Of a stretch of 64,000 nt of DNA, positions 11,184 through 23,580 are shown in pieces. The notes under the pieces are model-generated. The model did no database searches, had not been told where the DNA came from, and saw only the letters and a program-made list of their open reading frames with translations. Origin of the DNA: Undaria pinnatifida (Eukaryota > Sar > Phaeophyceae > Laminariales > Alariaceae). A program made the translations under genes and the position numbers. Where the stretch lies: the NCBI GenBank assembly GCA_012845835.1, contig JABAKD010000018.1, positions 6,944,862-7,008,861 of the forward strand, read 5' to 3'. Positions within the stretch are counted from its first letter, which is position 1, and each line of letters begins with the position of its first letter.

Positions 11184-12860
11184 TATTTTGCCCTCCGACA
11201 ATATAGCGTAGATGCCTTTCCGATATAAATCGAATATCCTTCCTTAAAGCAGCAGTAGCACCTAATATGAAGTCGAATGATCGCACCATAATGCAGTGGT
11301 ATCTTCCGCCAACCATTCGCCCATTTCCTTTCCCCACATCTTCTCCTTTTATCTACTATTCCCTTTCCCTATATATACCTGGTATGTTACAGCTGGGAGT
11401 CTACCTTAATCCTCATCAACATTGCCACCCCAGGCCAGTGGCCTTAGTCCTCCCGATTCTTCCTCGCTTTCCCCTCGCGGCCTGACGATCCCTCAGAAAT
11501 AGTCTATATCGATGAACTCTGCGCGAAATCGCGACCTGAGTGGTCACAGAGATGATTTGGAATAGTCGCTCCTTGCACACGCCTTTCCGCGCTAGGGACG
11601 ATGCGTCCGTCCCTCCAACGATGCTTGCCGCTACCTGATCTATCAGGTCGCTGCCTTCTTTACCGAGGCGCCCAAAGCTTTCCACCGCGAGGGTGGCGAG
11701 TTTGTAGCTGCGTTCGTCGAAGGACACCTGTCCCGGACGAGCGTAGTGGTTGCGCTTGCGCGCCTCGGAAGTGGAAGCCGCTGATCCGTTTCGATCCGCG
11801 CTTCCTGCCCGCATGTGGACCCCTGCTTGTGGGTCCGCATACGTCACATCGAGGAGTATCGATTGTCGCGATACTCCGGTGCCGTAGCATCTCTTAGTCC
11901 ACCTGCCTCAATCACGATGTCCATTCGCAAATCCCTGTCTGCGTGGAACGGGGCTCCGCTTTCCACCTGGTGGCGGACGGACATGCTCTTAAGGGTGCGG
12001 GAGAGCGCGTGCACGAGGGGTTGGTGCTGGTTCACTTGCGCGCCCGCTCGATGACACAATCGCGCATGCCGCGTATTAACCTCCGCTTCACCGCAGCATG
12101 GGCATCTCGCCGCGAGGAATTCTTCTATCCCCAGAAATCTCTTCCCCGCAGTCACGAACTCTGATGCAGGGATGGTTCTAGCTGAGTCTACAGGTCTCGC
12201 CCTTAGGAAGGCGGTAGCCCCTGATCCCGATTGACTCCGTTGCCGGGCCCTGGCCAAGTCTCGTGTCTCCTTCTCGCCTTGAGATTCGCTTGTGTCTCGC
12301 TGGGGCCTCGTCTCGGGGAGCTGGTCCAGCGAAGAGACGTACCTCTCATAACGTACTCGGTTTACCAGTTTACCCAGTCTATGCTGCGCTTTACTGGAGC
12401 TGATAGTTTCGGCGTCGTGTGCAGGCAACGCGTCTGTAATTGATCGCCCTGAGGCACCTTGTCCTCCTGCTCGGAATGCTCTGTCTCGCCAGCTTTCCGG
12501 TACGATGTTCGCCATGGCCTCCTCTGAAACCCCATGCACATCGCGCAGGTCCCTGATGCTGTTCCAGATGCGTCGCACGAGGTCAGAATCGGGCAAGCTC
12601 CCTCCGGACTTTGTTCCCTATTGCGCCGGATAGATCAGCAAGCACCTCTGGCACCGTCGCCACCAAGCTCCCAACGGATGCTGACATCCTCCGGGCTTCA
12701 GCCGACGACAGCCCAAAACCCTCCGGCCCCCGTGGACAGGCTCGCCTGCGCCTGTTGATGGGGTTGCAGGGTCAACATGTTTGTCGGGCACCCGTCCACG
12801 AAGAACGATGATTCTTCTGCTGCCCCCGGGAGATCGAGCAATTTCTCCAACATCCACAAG
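11184..12860 (-). mobile_element. decayed non-LTR retrotransposon (LINE) with nuclease-like C-terminus
   Basis: Only the 3' end of a LINE is present. Minus-strand frames from 12860 down to 11416 give a C-terminal polypeptide that must be joined across frames. A zinc-knuckle-like CPCC-x8-H-x3-C lies near 12050-12090. It is followed by an R-M-D and then LLDVT arrangement and a KRNHY motif (11700-11930), which fit a restriction-like endonuclease domain as in R2/CRE/NeSL-type elements. Frame breaks near 11850-11870 and 12690-12700 make it a pseudogene. About 230 bp of 3' UTR runs to 11184 and then a (TAA)n tail. The reverse transcriptase part would lie in or beyond the gap. The domain call rests on motif pattern only. 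Confidence 0.6.
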
Positions 12861-13360
12861 NNNNNNNNNNNNNNNNNNNNNNNNNNNNNNNNNNNNNNNN
12901 NNNNNNNNNNNNNNNNNNNNNNNNNNNNNNNNNNNNNNNNNNNNNNNNNNNNNNNNNNNNNNNNNNNNNNNNNNNNNNNNNNNNNNNNNNNNNNNNNNNN
13001 NNNNNNNNNNNNNNNNNNNNNNNNNNNNNNNNNNNNNNNNNNNNNNNNNNNNNNNNNNNNNNNNNNNNNNNNNNNNNNNNNNNNNNNNNNNNNNNNNNNN
13101 NNNNNNNNNNNNNNNNNNNNNNNNNNNNNNNNNNNNNNNNNNNNNNNNNNNNNNNNNNNNNNNNNNNNNNNNNNNNNNNNNNNNNNNNNNNNNNNNNNNN
13201 NNNNNNNNNNNNNNNNNNNNNNNNNNNNNNNNNNNNNNNNNNNNNNNNNNNNNNNNNNNNNNNNNNNNNNNNNNNNNNNNNNNNNNNNNNNNNNNNNNNN
13301 NNNNNNNNNNNNNNNNNNNNNNNNNNNNNNNNNNNNNNNNNNNNNNNNNNNNNNNNNNNN
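12861..13360. other. assembly gap (500 N)
   Basis: Exactly 500 undetermined bases separate a minus-strand LINE from a plus-strand gypsy element. A round size suggests a scaffold gap of arbitrary length, so linkage and distance across it are uncertain. Confidence 0.99.
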
Positions 13361-13920
13361 AAGTGGGCGACAAAGTATTACTGCATCGCCCGTACCACGA
13401 AACTGACGGACCAAACCCCAAGCTCGTTAGCTCTTGGCATGGCCCGTATACCGTCAGAGCTCAGCTCTCCCCTGTTATTTACCGTGTATCAAAACCGAAC
13501 GAACCGGCCGAAGTTACGGTCCACTTAGGTCGGATGAAACAATTCGTCAAACCCAAGTCATCACCTGCCCCTGACTTTGAGGCACTCGATGATATGTTCC
13601 TCGGAAGCACCCTACCCGTCCCTGATCTTGATGGCTCAGTGCACACCGTCACTATCGGCCCGTATGTCATCGAAGCAATCGGTGGTCATAAGCGGGGGGT
13701 AGGTGCAGCGTCGGTGGAGAATTTCCAATACCACCTCAAACTTAAAGGTCAACCACCACATTGTGGTGTATGGCGTCACTACAGCACTCTTCCTCAATGC
13801 AAGGAGATGATCGAATCTTACCGTGCTGTAATTCTGTCACAAAATCCTTCGGCTTTCGACCCACCCGGGAAGAAGAAGCGAACCTATTCTAGATCGGATC
13901 GCGACGAAGGTAACACGTAG
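13361..13920 (+). CDS. pol: Ty3/gypsy integrase C-terminus with chromodomain-like tail (5' truncated by gap)
   Basis: The open frame emerges from the gap and ends at TAG 13918-13920, 186 codons. Residues 1-60 match the gypsy integrase C-terminal module: VGDKVLLHRP, then WHGPYTV and a Y-R-V segment, then VHLGRMKQFV. Residues ~105-165 look like a divergent chromodomain: YVIEAI, then FQYHLKLKG in the place of the usual Y-x-V-K-W-K-G, then GVWRHYSTL and CKEMIESY. Chromodomains at this position define chromoviruses and are thought to guide integration to modified chromatin. The end is basic (PGKKKRTYSRS). The rest of pol, gag and the 5' LTR are not in the window. Confidence 0.75.
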
Positions 13921-15137
13921 GGCATGTATACGCGCGTTGTCATATATATGTTTTTTCCTTTGTGATTTGATCGCGTCGGTTTTGCAACAACCGATGCCCG
14001 GCGCCCACGTGTTTTAGTATTTCCTGTAGCCGGCAGCCCTTCATGGCTTCCTTTGATTTTCGATTGTCTTTTGTCCTCCGTGCGAAGTACCGCGCATGCG
14101 TGCCTGTGGTTATCTTGTTTTCGAAGCATGACCACTGATCATGTATGTTTTTTTTTTCTATTGACTTCTTAGTGAGGTACAATAGCGTCTGTCGTACGCC
14201 AGTTGACTCCCCGCGTCGTTACGCGCCCTTGTGTCCTCGCACGACCTTTGGAACCGGTATCAATTTGTGTACTCTAAGCAATATGGAGCTTTGCTTGCCA
14301 GAAATCCGAGTGGAATAGCCTATTAGTCGCCTTTGTGTTGCATCGTTTACGTCGCCTGTTGGCACTTAGTCTCCACGAGACCCAGATGATTAATTGACTA
14401 CTCGTTTTTTTTTCCGGAGTGGCTTTCAGCCACAGGGGGGTCGGACAAGATCCGAGCTAGTCGAGAGGAAATTCATAATAAACGAGCAAACACCATTTCT
14501 TGTCTACTGGCTCCACGGGCATCCACGCCCAGTCTTTTTCCACCGGAATGCTTTTAAAAGCCCGGGTGATTGGATATGAGACACATGTTTGTTGCAGGGT
14601 GCATTTTTCTGCGAGGTTTAGGTTCATTTCAACCTCCAGAAAGGCAACAAACTTCCGTCTGACTTCTGGCTACATACATGCCGTCACTTAGCATCGGCCT
14701 ACTCATATGGCTGCTTTGCTTTTCGCCATGAATTTTCGTTCGTCAGTGCTTCCGATCGCATCAATTTTTATCTGGCCATGATGCGTCAATGTTGCATAGC
14801 ACACTCAGGATACGTCAAAACGTCTTTCGCGCGACGCTTTCAATACGCTTTGCGTATATTTTCCGTGCTAGCCACTTGTCCTGCAGGCCGCAGCAATGCT
14901 GTGTTTGGTTAAGCACAATTGTCATTACTCCTCCGTTATTCGATCCTGAACAATACTCTGGTTTACTACAAGTATTTCCGGAACCTTTTCGGTACTACGT
15001 CGTTCATACTTTCGAAGATTTTGAGGAGACTCTTTGAAATAGCGTCTTAGGAAGGTTGGATTACCAGAGCCTGTGTTCCCATTGCTCTGTAATTTTGATG
15101 GAGTGAGCGCTCTAACACCATCAAAACTGGGGGGTAA
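13921..15137 (+). other. long non-coding 3' region of gypsy element
   Basis: About 1.2 kb lies between the pol stop and the 3' LTR, longer than usual. No recognised extra ORF is seen; the longest frame, 83 codons at 14789, has no motif. A polypurine tract, CTGGGGGGTAA, ends just before the LTR. Confidence 0.5.
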
Positions 15138-15563
15138 TGTGGGTCACAATGCTCTGAACCCAACCTGCCTACTTGCGTCTGAACACAAATTCTAGAACCT
15201 TCAGGAACGTTCCGCACGTTCTCCTAGAAAGATCGTCTCTCGGAGCGATGTCGTTCTCACTCACACTCCGAGCCACAAGGAAGGGTACAACATCCCGAGG
15301 AACCTCAAGACGTCTTCCCAGACGCTTCCTCAGCTCGTTGCCCCTTACTTTCGTCCGAGAGGAGTGCGAGGGTGCACCCTCGCACACCTCTCACACTTCC
15401 TACTGTCCCCATCTCGACCTGAGATTCTTCTGTCTCTCTACCGAGCACGTCTACTCGTCCGGTGATCGTCAACACCGCCCACATTCTGCGGCCGTTGCCT
15501 TAGAGGAACGCGTGTACGCACAGCGTTGGAGATTCGCACCTCCCTGCGGTGTTCTTGAGTACA
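15138..15563 (+). repeat. gypsy 3' LTR
   Basis: Starts TGTGGGTCACAATGC directly after the purine tract and ends ...GAGTACA at 15563, giving TG...CA ends and 426 bp. The matching 5' LTR is not visible, so the right boundary is inferred. A (TTA)n array begins a few bases later. Confidence 0.6.
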
Positions 15564-15566
15564 AAC

Positions 15567-17120
<1,554 letters not shown>

Positions 17121-17127
17121 AGGGTTG

Positions 17128-20100
17128 TACAAGGGCTCCGCATGGGCGCCGGCATTCGCCGGCGCCCATGCTTCGGGTAGGGCAGGGCAGCACTTCGACA
17201 ACTTAAGGTGTAGCTGTCCGATTTGGCATGCATTGAACTTTAAAGTAATGCCAAGGGTTTAATACGTACATGGGATTCTAAAAGTCTTGCTTTGACAAAA
17301 GAAAAAACGTAATATTATACAACAAAGAAGGCAAGGATAGGCGAAACAAACTGTTAAATGCGCCGTCACGTAATAGTTGGCGTTTATCAAACAAAAATAC
17401 CGAAAAGAGTATTATTGAGAACCTGCGTCGCCTCTAGGCGGAACAAAAGAGGCCTTGGCATTAATGAAGAGACTGCACTGCTGTCCCCGTGGCAATGGAG
17501 GTTCGAAGTCGACAGGATGCAAAGTCGGTTTGCATCAAACGTCGACATGAGGACATGTCAGCCGGCGAGGGTTTGGAAGAAGATTGCTTTGTTTGTTACG
17601 TGAAGGCTGTCGCATTGATTGTTCTGCGTGGTCGCGGGCGAGGAGGAACACGTAGAAGAGGAGGGCGATCTCTCGTTGAGGCGGCGTTGTCTAAGATTGG
17701 TGCGGGGGTGGCTTTGCTCGTACGGGAGGTTGGCGTAGCGCTTCTTCTCTGTTTTTTCTCGGGAAGGCGGGATATGTGTGTCTACTGTCTTTTCTTCGTG
17801 GGGACTTTCACGTTGTCGAAATTGGACGCGTCCCCTCAATGCATAATATCCGGAGTGTCTCTACCATGACGACTGCTGATAGTGCCATGCGTATTTCCTA
17901 GAGACTGACATATTATTTACTGGTAGTAATAATATACTTTTGCAACATTTTTTTTTCTTCATCCCATTTATTATCCCCGCACCACTCTCGCGCTCCCTCC
18001 CACTAGTAACTCAGATCCGGGGTCAATAGCCGGCCCTCCTCCTCCCTCCCCACTTCGGCACGTGCTTTCATTTTTACAGCGAGGAGAATCCAGCATTTTC
18101 TTCCCTCGTCGACTCGCGTCGAACCAACCCACGCTGCTAGGCGCTCTCAGCAGTTGATCCCAGTTTTTTTTTTTTTTAATTTTTGCAAATAAAGTCAAAT
18201 CTCATCGTGGTGGGTGTCGAACTCCAGGACAACCAAACGTTAGTAGTATTCGAGGGTAAAACCACTATTATTAATAGACCACCGGGGCGGCCGGCTGACA
18301 AATGATTAAAACAAAACAGGATCTTTGCATAGAGATTACATTTCCTCCCTCATATTGTATGATATTACGATGGTTGACGCGACATGTATAGAATAAAGCG
18401 CCAAATACCTAAGTATCAGCGTACGCGGAGTTTTAGATATCATGAATAACGAACGACCGCGACGGCAGAGCACGGCAAAGCATAGCGCGTCGCTCTGCTG
18501 AGCTAGCGGTGCGCTGCTGAGCTGAGCCGCAGGGCATTGCAGGGCACTGCACGGCGCTTCGTTGCTGTAAGCTATAGCGCTGCGATGGGGTGCTGGGCGG
18601 TGTCGAGCTGATGAGCCAAGCCCAGATCTCGGCCGCTGAAGCTTCGTCAAGTACAAAACAAATGGTGCGAATCAAAGAAAAGCTATAGCTGGACCGTTCC
18701 GCAACTATTGCACAGGCGGCAAATTAGCGGCAAATGGTAGGAAGTTCAACATACTAGACAAAAAGGAAGAAAAAATCGCGAAAAAGGTCAAAATCGTGTT
18801 GGCAGAAAAACCAAGTTTGCAGGAAGCAGCTGAAAGGTCAAGAAACAGGCAATCTTTCAGTTGTTGTTGTTGTCGTTCTCACAGTAACTCGCATAATCAA
18901 GTCCGTGGTCACAGGACAGGCTCCAGTCACTCTGGAGCTGAGGAATCCCCTAGGGGAAAAACACAAACCAAAGGTGGTACACGCATAAATCACAGCTGAC
19001 GCAATTCATGCCTCCACCAGAAACATATAAAAGTGAAATCTGGAGTCAGTCTACGATGTGCCAGGTCCATACCGGTGCATACGCCTCATTACTCGCGCCT
19101 GGAAAAACCGACTATACCGCTTGCCAACCAAGAAAGACTACCACGTATATACTACACGTGGTATCTATCGCTACGCATGCGCACAACAGACGCAAGTCAA
19201 TTGGAAAAAATAAACAAAGAAGAGAAAGGAAAGGAAATGGGTGCATGGGGCCAAGAAAAAGAAAAGGTAAATGAATTTTGGGGGGTCTACTTGCGAGTCT
19301 GCCACCAGAACGGGATGTCACGTGGTTTTTCGACGATCTACAGCAGTACTACGAACGACTTCCGATACACCCACCGAAGCACGGACTACCGGCGAATTAC
19401 GCGATCGACAGCTGGCCGTGGTTGTCACGTGTCTCTGTGTTGGGGGGCCCTGTGCGCTGCCTCTTGTTGGCTCTTGTTTGGGTAAAACATGCGGTGTGCT
19501 CGATGGTCTCACGGCACCGGAATCAGAACGTCCGCTCGTACGACGTATCATTCTTACAGGAAATAAATGTAATACCTGGTATTTTTTTCTCCATCAATAT
19601 GAACATAAAACGGTTGTTATTTTTTGGACAGAGTGATGCGTGTACTACTAAACTTGCCAACGGCACTCGTACTGCACTTTGAGCTATCTGCTAAGGTTCT
19701 GGTTGCTACTAGTTGCTGCTGTATGTGCTAGAAGTTTCGCCCTTCGGCTACTGCTGCTGCACCTGATGTTGTTTGTTTGCCAATGTTGTCAGTTGGCGTT
19801 CATGCTCGTCGTACATACTGCTGTTCTCACCCACTACGTACGGGTTTCCTCGTACCTCGACCGCACGACGACGAGCTCAAAACAGAAGGGAGGTGGCATG
19901 AAATGGCATGGACAATGGCCACATAGAAGCGAGCACAGCGGGATAGTTCGCTGCGAATCAACCGCACTCGTTCATGCCTACAGCAGAGGCTGCCTGGAGT
20001 GTCAGCGGCCGTGCTAAAGCCAAGGCCAAAGGCCGAAGAGACGGCTCTTCTGCCTGCTTGGTTTTGTCTCGAGATGCTGTTATATATAGACTATTGGACA

Positions 20101-20652
20101 GAGTGATGCGTGTACGACTAAACTTGCCAACTGCACTCGTACTGCACTTTGAGCTATCTGCTGTGGTTCTGGTTGCTACTAGTTGCTGCAGTATGTGCTA
20201 GAAGTTTCGCCCTTCGGCTACTGCTGCTGCACCTGATGTTGTGTGTTTGCCAATGCCGTTAGTTGGCGTTCATGCTCGTCGTACATACTGCTGTTCTAAC
20301 CCGGTACGCAAAATTCCAAACATTATCACGTACCGTTTGGAAATGATGCCAATTTTGTAAATCATTCAGGCGTTGCAGCCATTAAGATTCAACAATTTTT
20401 CCAAAATTCCTCCTCGACACTCGCTCGTCTCGCTCGGCACCCGTCCGCGTTCACGTCGATGTGCGGAACGGACACGGCAGGGCAAGGGGCGTTGGAGCCG
20501 CCCCCCGAAGGCGGCGCTCGAACCAAGCCATATTCGACCGAGAATTCCAGTTCCGCGAATCGCATACTTAGGCCAAGACAAAAAACTCCTGACCAAAGTC
20601 CATGACACCAAGGAATGACTCGATATTCAAGGAATGATTTTATATATATTTG
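17128..20652 (-). repeat. right arm of large inverted repeat
   Basis: Reverse-complement partner of 2484-6224, starting at the hairpin-TACAAGGG boundary. It has indels relative to the left arm, including a TACCTGGTA insertion at 19573-19581 and a truncated second copy of the 337-bp direct repeat. Confidence 0.85.
17955..18300 (-). mobile_element. tRNA-derived SINE, copy in right arm
   Basis: Reverse of the SINE at 5056-5399. The B box is GAGTTCGACAC-like at about 18218, and the A box lies beside a small TATTATTAATAG insertion near 18265-18276 that breaks it. Confidence 0.6.
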
Positions 20653-21590
20653 TATCGGGTGTCGTTTTTTTGGAGCCGCAGTTCTGGATTATTATATAGG
20701 ATCGAGTACGGAAATCGGGGGATTTGGTATGGCCCACGTGTGCTTCCAGCACTATGCGACGGCAAAAATATCCAAAACTGCTCAAAACACTACTTTAGAC
20801 GCTAACCCTATAGGGTAAGACCCTAACCCTACCCATAGAACTATGTCCGGAAAAATCCGACATTTTTTTTGTTGTTGAAAATTGGTCGACCGCATTAAAA
20901 CCCACAAATATCAAAATCTTCCCCCGATGTCCATACGGTACTCTATCCTAGATAATAATCTACATGTGTCGAAAAGGCTCATGTGTTTTTAGCGCCCCCA
21001 GCTATAATAGCACACACGCATGCACATGCACGCTGTCCGATCCGTGCACGCATGCAGCAGCCATGTGCTTTACGCCATACCTGGTATTACTTATGTAAAA
21101 TTCTGTATCTGTCAACCGCCAACGGCTATAATATACGATACTGGGCACCAGGGTCAGTGGCGTGCGGGGATCTACCTGGATATCATACACCATGCTATTA
21201 ATGCCCCCCTCTCCTCCTTATTATTGTTGTTGTTGTTATTAATATTATTATGGTATAAAGCCATCTTTTCTAAACCGTTTCTGGATCTTAAAATGAACGC
21301 TTTCGGGTCTCAAAAACGGTTTGCCTATCTATTATAATAGAACCGAAACGGGTGATTTTTCCTGCTTCCATTTTTGGATATCGTTTTGGGTCGGTCTCCA
21401 CCCGAAAGGGTCCATTTTCGGATAATATCCCCATCCGAAAATGGCATCCGAATTTGGTTTTCAACATGTCATTGGAGGCAACAAGGGTAGAAGCAAGCCG
21501 AAAACAGTCGTAGTGCTGTAGTAGTGCAAGGCACCAGACACGCATCAGACACATCTATCTGCTGAGAAAGCAACACGCATCATAGGCGTA
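20653..21590. other. no gene; telomere-like scrap
   Basis: Unrecognised sequence. Around 20806-20837 there are CTAACCCTATAGGG and CCCTAACCCTACCC, resembling degenerate telomere repeats. A TACCTGGTA motif lies at 21078-21086. Confidence 0.5.
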
Positions 21591-21595
21591 CTCGT

Positions 21596-22127
21596 TGTTT
21601 GTGATAGCGGCATGTATGTATCAACTGTACTGCGGTGAAACTCTGATTGGTTGGTTTGAATAGCAGAACTGTTGATTGTATGTTGTTGTACCAGAATACT
21701 CTTCTTGTGGTGCTACGGTACTTCGGTAGATTGTACATGTGCACGAGTTATACATCGGACCGTAGTGGTGTGTACGGTACGTTGGTATGTCGGTACGTTG
21801 GACACATTGACGAATAGGAACATTCCTGTAGTGTTGCTGACACGATATAGCTTGTCTCAACGAACAGCCTAGCAATAAGTTACAGTTACATACGTTGTGT
21901 CACGGAGGTAAGTTACAGGGATCGTCTCGTGGTATCACCCACGAGCAGCCCCACGGGTATGTACGAGTAGGCACTATGCGAGGAGGTTTAGGTATTCGAC
22001 TACGAGCGGTTGTTACTGGGCTGCGGAGAGTTGGCCCACATGACCCACTCCACTTTCTGACCTGTCTCTCCAGACATTGGTCTCTCTAATATAATACCTT
22101 TCTCCAGAAGCCACTGATTTACCAACA
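21596..22127 (+). repeat. copia 5' LTR
   Basis: 532 bp, TG...CA ends, immediately preceded by CTCGT. It differs from the 3' LTR near 21724, 21839, 21924 and 22023; three of the four changes fall in CpG. Confidence 0.93.
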
Positions 22128-22215
22128 CGCTATAGCGCTATCGGTCGACTGCTGTACGTCCCCCTGGACTGTGTTCGACGAGACTGTGAGGGCGGCTTGA
22201 TCAACCGGCCTCGTC

Positions 22216-23580
22216 ATGGCTGAACAGGAGGGAGGCGACCCTGCGGCAAACCAACAGGGTGACCCGCAGGGCTTTGGTGAGAGAATGGATTCCTTTGAGT
22301 CTCGAGTGTCTCAAATGCTGGATATGTTTTCTAACCAGCAGCAGATGCTCCAGACAGTTGTTGAGACACACCAGAGGGAGAATGTGGAGTCCTCTAGTTC
22401 GCGTGCTGCGCCGCGAGGCATCGAACTAGAGTCTGGTGTGCACCAATCGGGTGCTGCCGGTAGGACCGCGGGGAGTACGGGAGGCGATACCCTAGGCTTT
22501 GGCGTGTCCGGGAGTAGGGGTTTTGTAGACCCAGGCTTGAACCCGCGTGTTTCTGATGAGAATCGTTCCTCTGTTCCTGCAGTAAACTTTGGTTCGGTTG
22601 ACGGGACTGTTGGTGGGGCTTTAGGTAGCCAGTCCTCTGTTCCGCCCACTACCTCAGCAAGTGAGTGGTGGGGAAAAGTCGCTAGTGGGAACACACTGAT
22701 CCCAGCGGCTGACAGTAGTTCGGGGGAGAGCTTGGGTGGGGGTCTTTTCAAGAAAGTTCCCAAGGCTCCTGAATTTATCGGTACTGATGTATCGTATCCT
22801 TCATGGTCGCAGAATTTTCTGCTCAAAGCTCGTCACTACAATCTGAGCGAGCCGTTCACCTGTGATATCGACATTAAAATCGACGACGTTAATTTCGACT
22901 TGACCCCTTGGGTAAAGAAGGGATACAGCGTTGGTGTACTGCGTCAGCATGAGATTGCTTGGTGGTTTCTGTTCGATTGCTTGAAGAAAGACAGCCACAA
23001 AAACATGGCAAGGCAAGCTGGTTCCCCGTATAAGGCTTTTCGCGCGCTCAAGGATCACTTTCTACCGTTGAGTCAGAGTCAAATTCGAGTGCAGGAAGAA
23101 AAACTGAAGTCTCTGCGCATGCGTCCCCACGAGAATCCCACAACTTTCTTTTCATCCATCAGAGAGACGCTTGGTGTGTTGACCATGCTTGAAGTAACGA
23201 AGGATGATCGTGAAGTGTGCAATCTCATGCTGGAAGGACTGTCCCCCGAGTTCAAGACTTTACGTGAGACTCTTGTGGTGTTCTGTTCGAATGACCCCTC
23301 TTTCATCGAGACCAAAGTGCGTGAGCGGTACCTAGACTTGCAAGCACAGGGTGGTTCTAAGAAGCAGAATAGTGTTGCTCTGGTGTCTAGGCCTGCGAAG
23401 AAGAAGAGTAACTTCAAGAAGCACAACAAGCAGAAGTCTAACTCTGAGTCTGATTCCTCGAAGGAGTCTTTTCAGGGGGTGTTACAAGTGTGGGGAGGTG
23501 GGTCACATGAAGCTCGACTGCAAGGCTCGCATCATCCCTCATCCTTCCCAGACTGGAAAGCCCGAGGCCGACGAGGATGA
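22216..23580 (+). CDS. gag: copia Gag (frame-broken before zinc knuckle)
   Basis: An ATG-initiated 454-codon frame. Residues ~1-170 are low-complexity Gly/Ser-rich. Residues ~175-390 form the helical capsid-like region typical of copia Gag (UBN2 family), with KLKSLRMRPHENPTTFF and LMLEGLSPEFKTLR motifs. A basic stretch, KKKSNFKKHNKQK, follows. The frame then leaves the conserved path at a run of five G (23475-23479), and the CCHC knuckle is read in the +1 frame. The last ~35 residues of this ORF are therefore spurious. One extra G, a sequencing indel, or a programmed +1 shift as in yeast Ty1 could explain it. The homopolymer makes an indel the simplest reading. Confidence 0.85.
   Translation: MAEQEGGDPAANQQGDPQGFGERMDSFESRVSQMLDMFSNQQQMLQTVVETHQRENVESSSSRAAPRGIELESGVHQSGAAGRTAGSTGGDTLGFGVSGSRGFVDPGLNPRVSDENRSSVPAVNFGSVDGTVGGALGSQSSVPPTTSASEWWGKVASGNTLIPAADSSSGESLGGGLFKKVPKAPEFIGTDVSYPSWSQNFLLKARHYNLSEPFTCDIDIKIDDVNFDLTPWVKKGYSVGVLRQHEIAWWFLFDCLKKDSHKNMARQAGSPYKAFRALKDHFLPLSQSQIRVQEEKLKSLRMRPHENPTTFFSSIRETLGVLTMLEVTKDDREVCNLMLEGLSPEFKTLRETLVVFCSNDPSFIETKVRERYLDLQAQGGSKKQNSVALVSRPAKKKSNFKKHNKQKSNSESDSSKESFQGVLQVWGGGSHEARLQGSHHPSSFPDWKARGRRG

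Noticed and set aside
12618-13920. Frames that run across the N block
   Set aside because: The 500 N are not sequence; only the parts outside 12861-13360 carry information.
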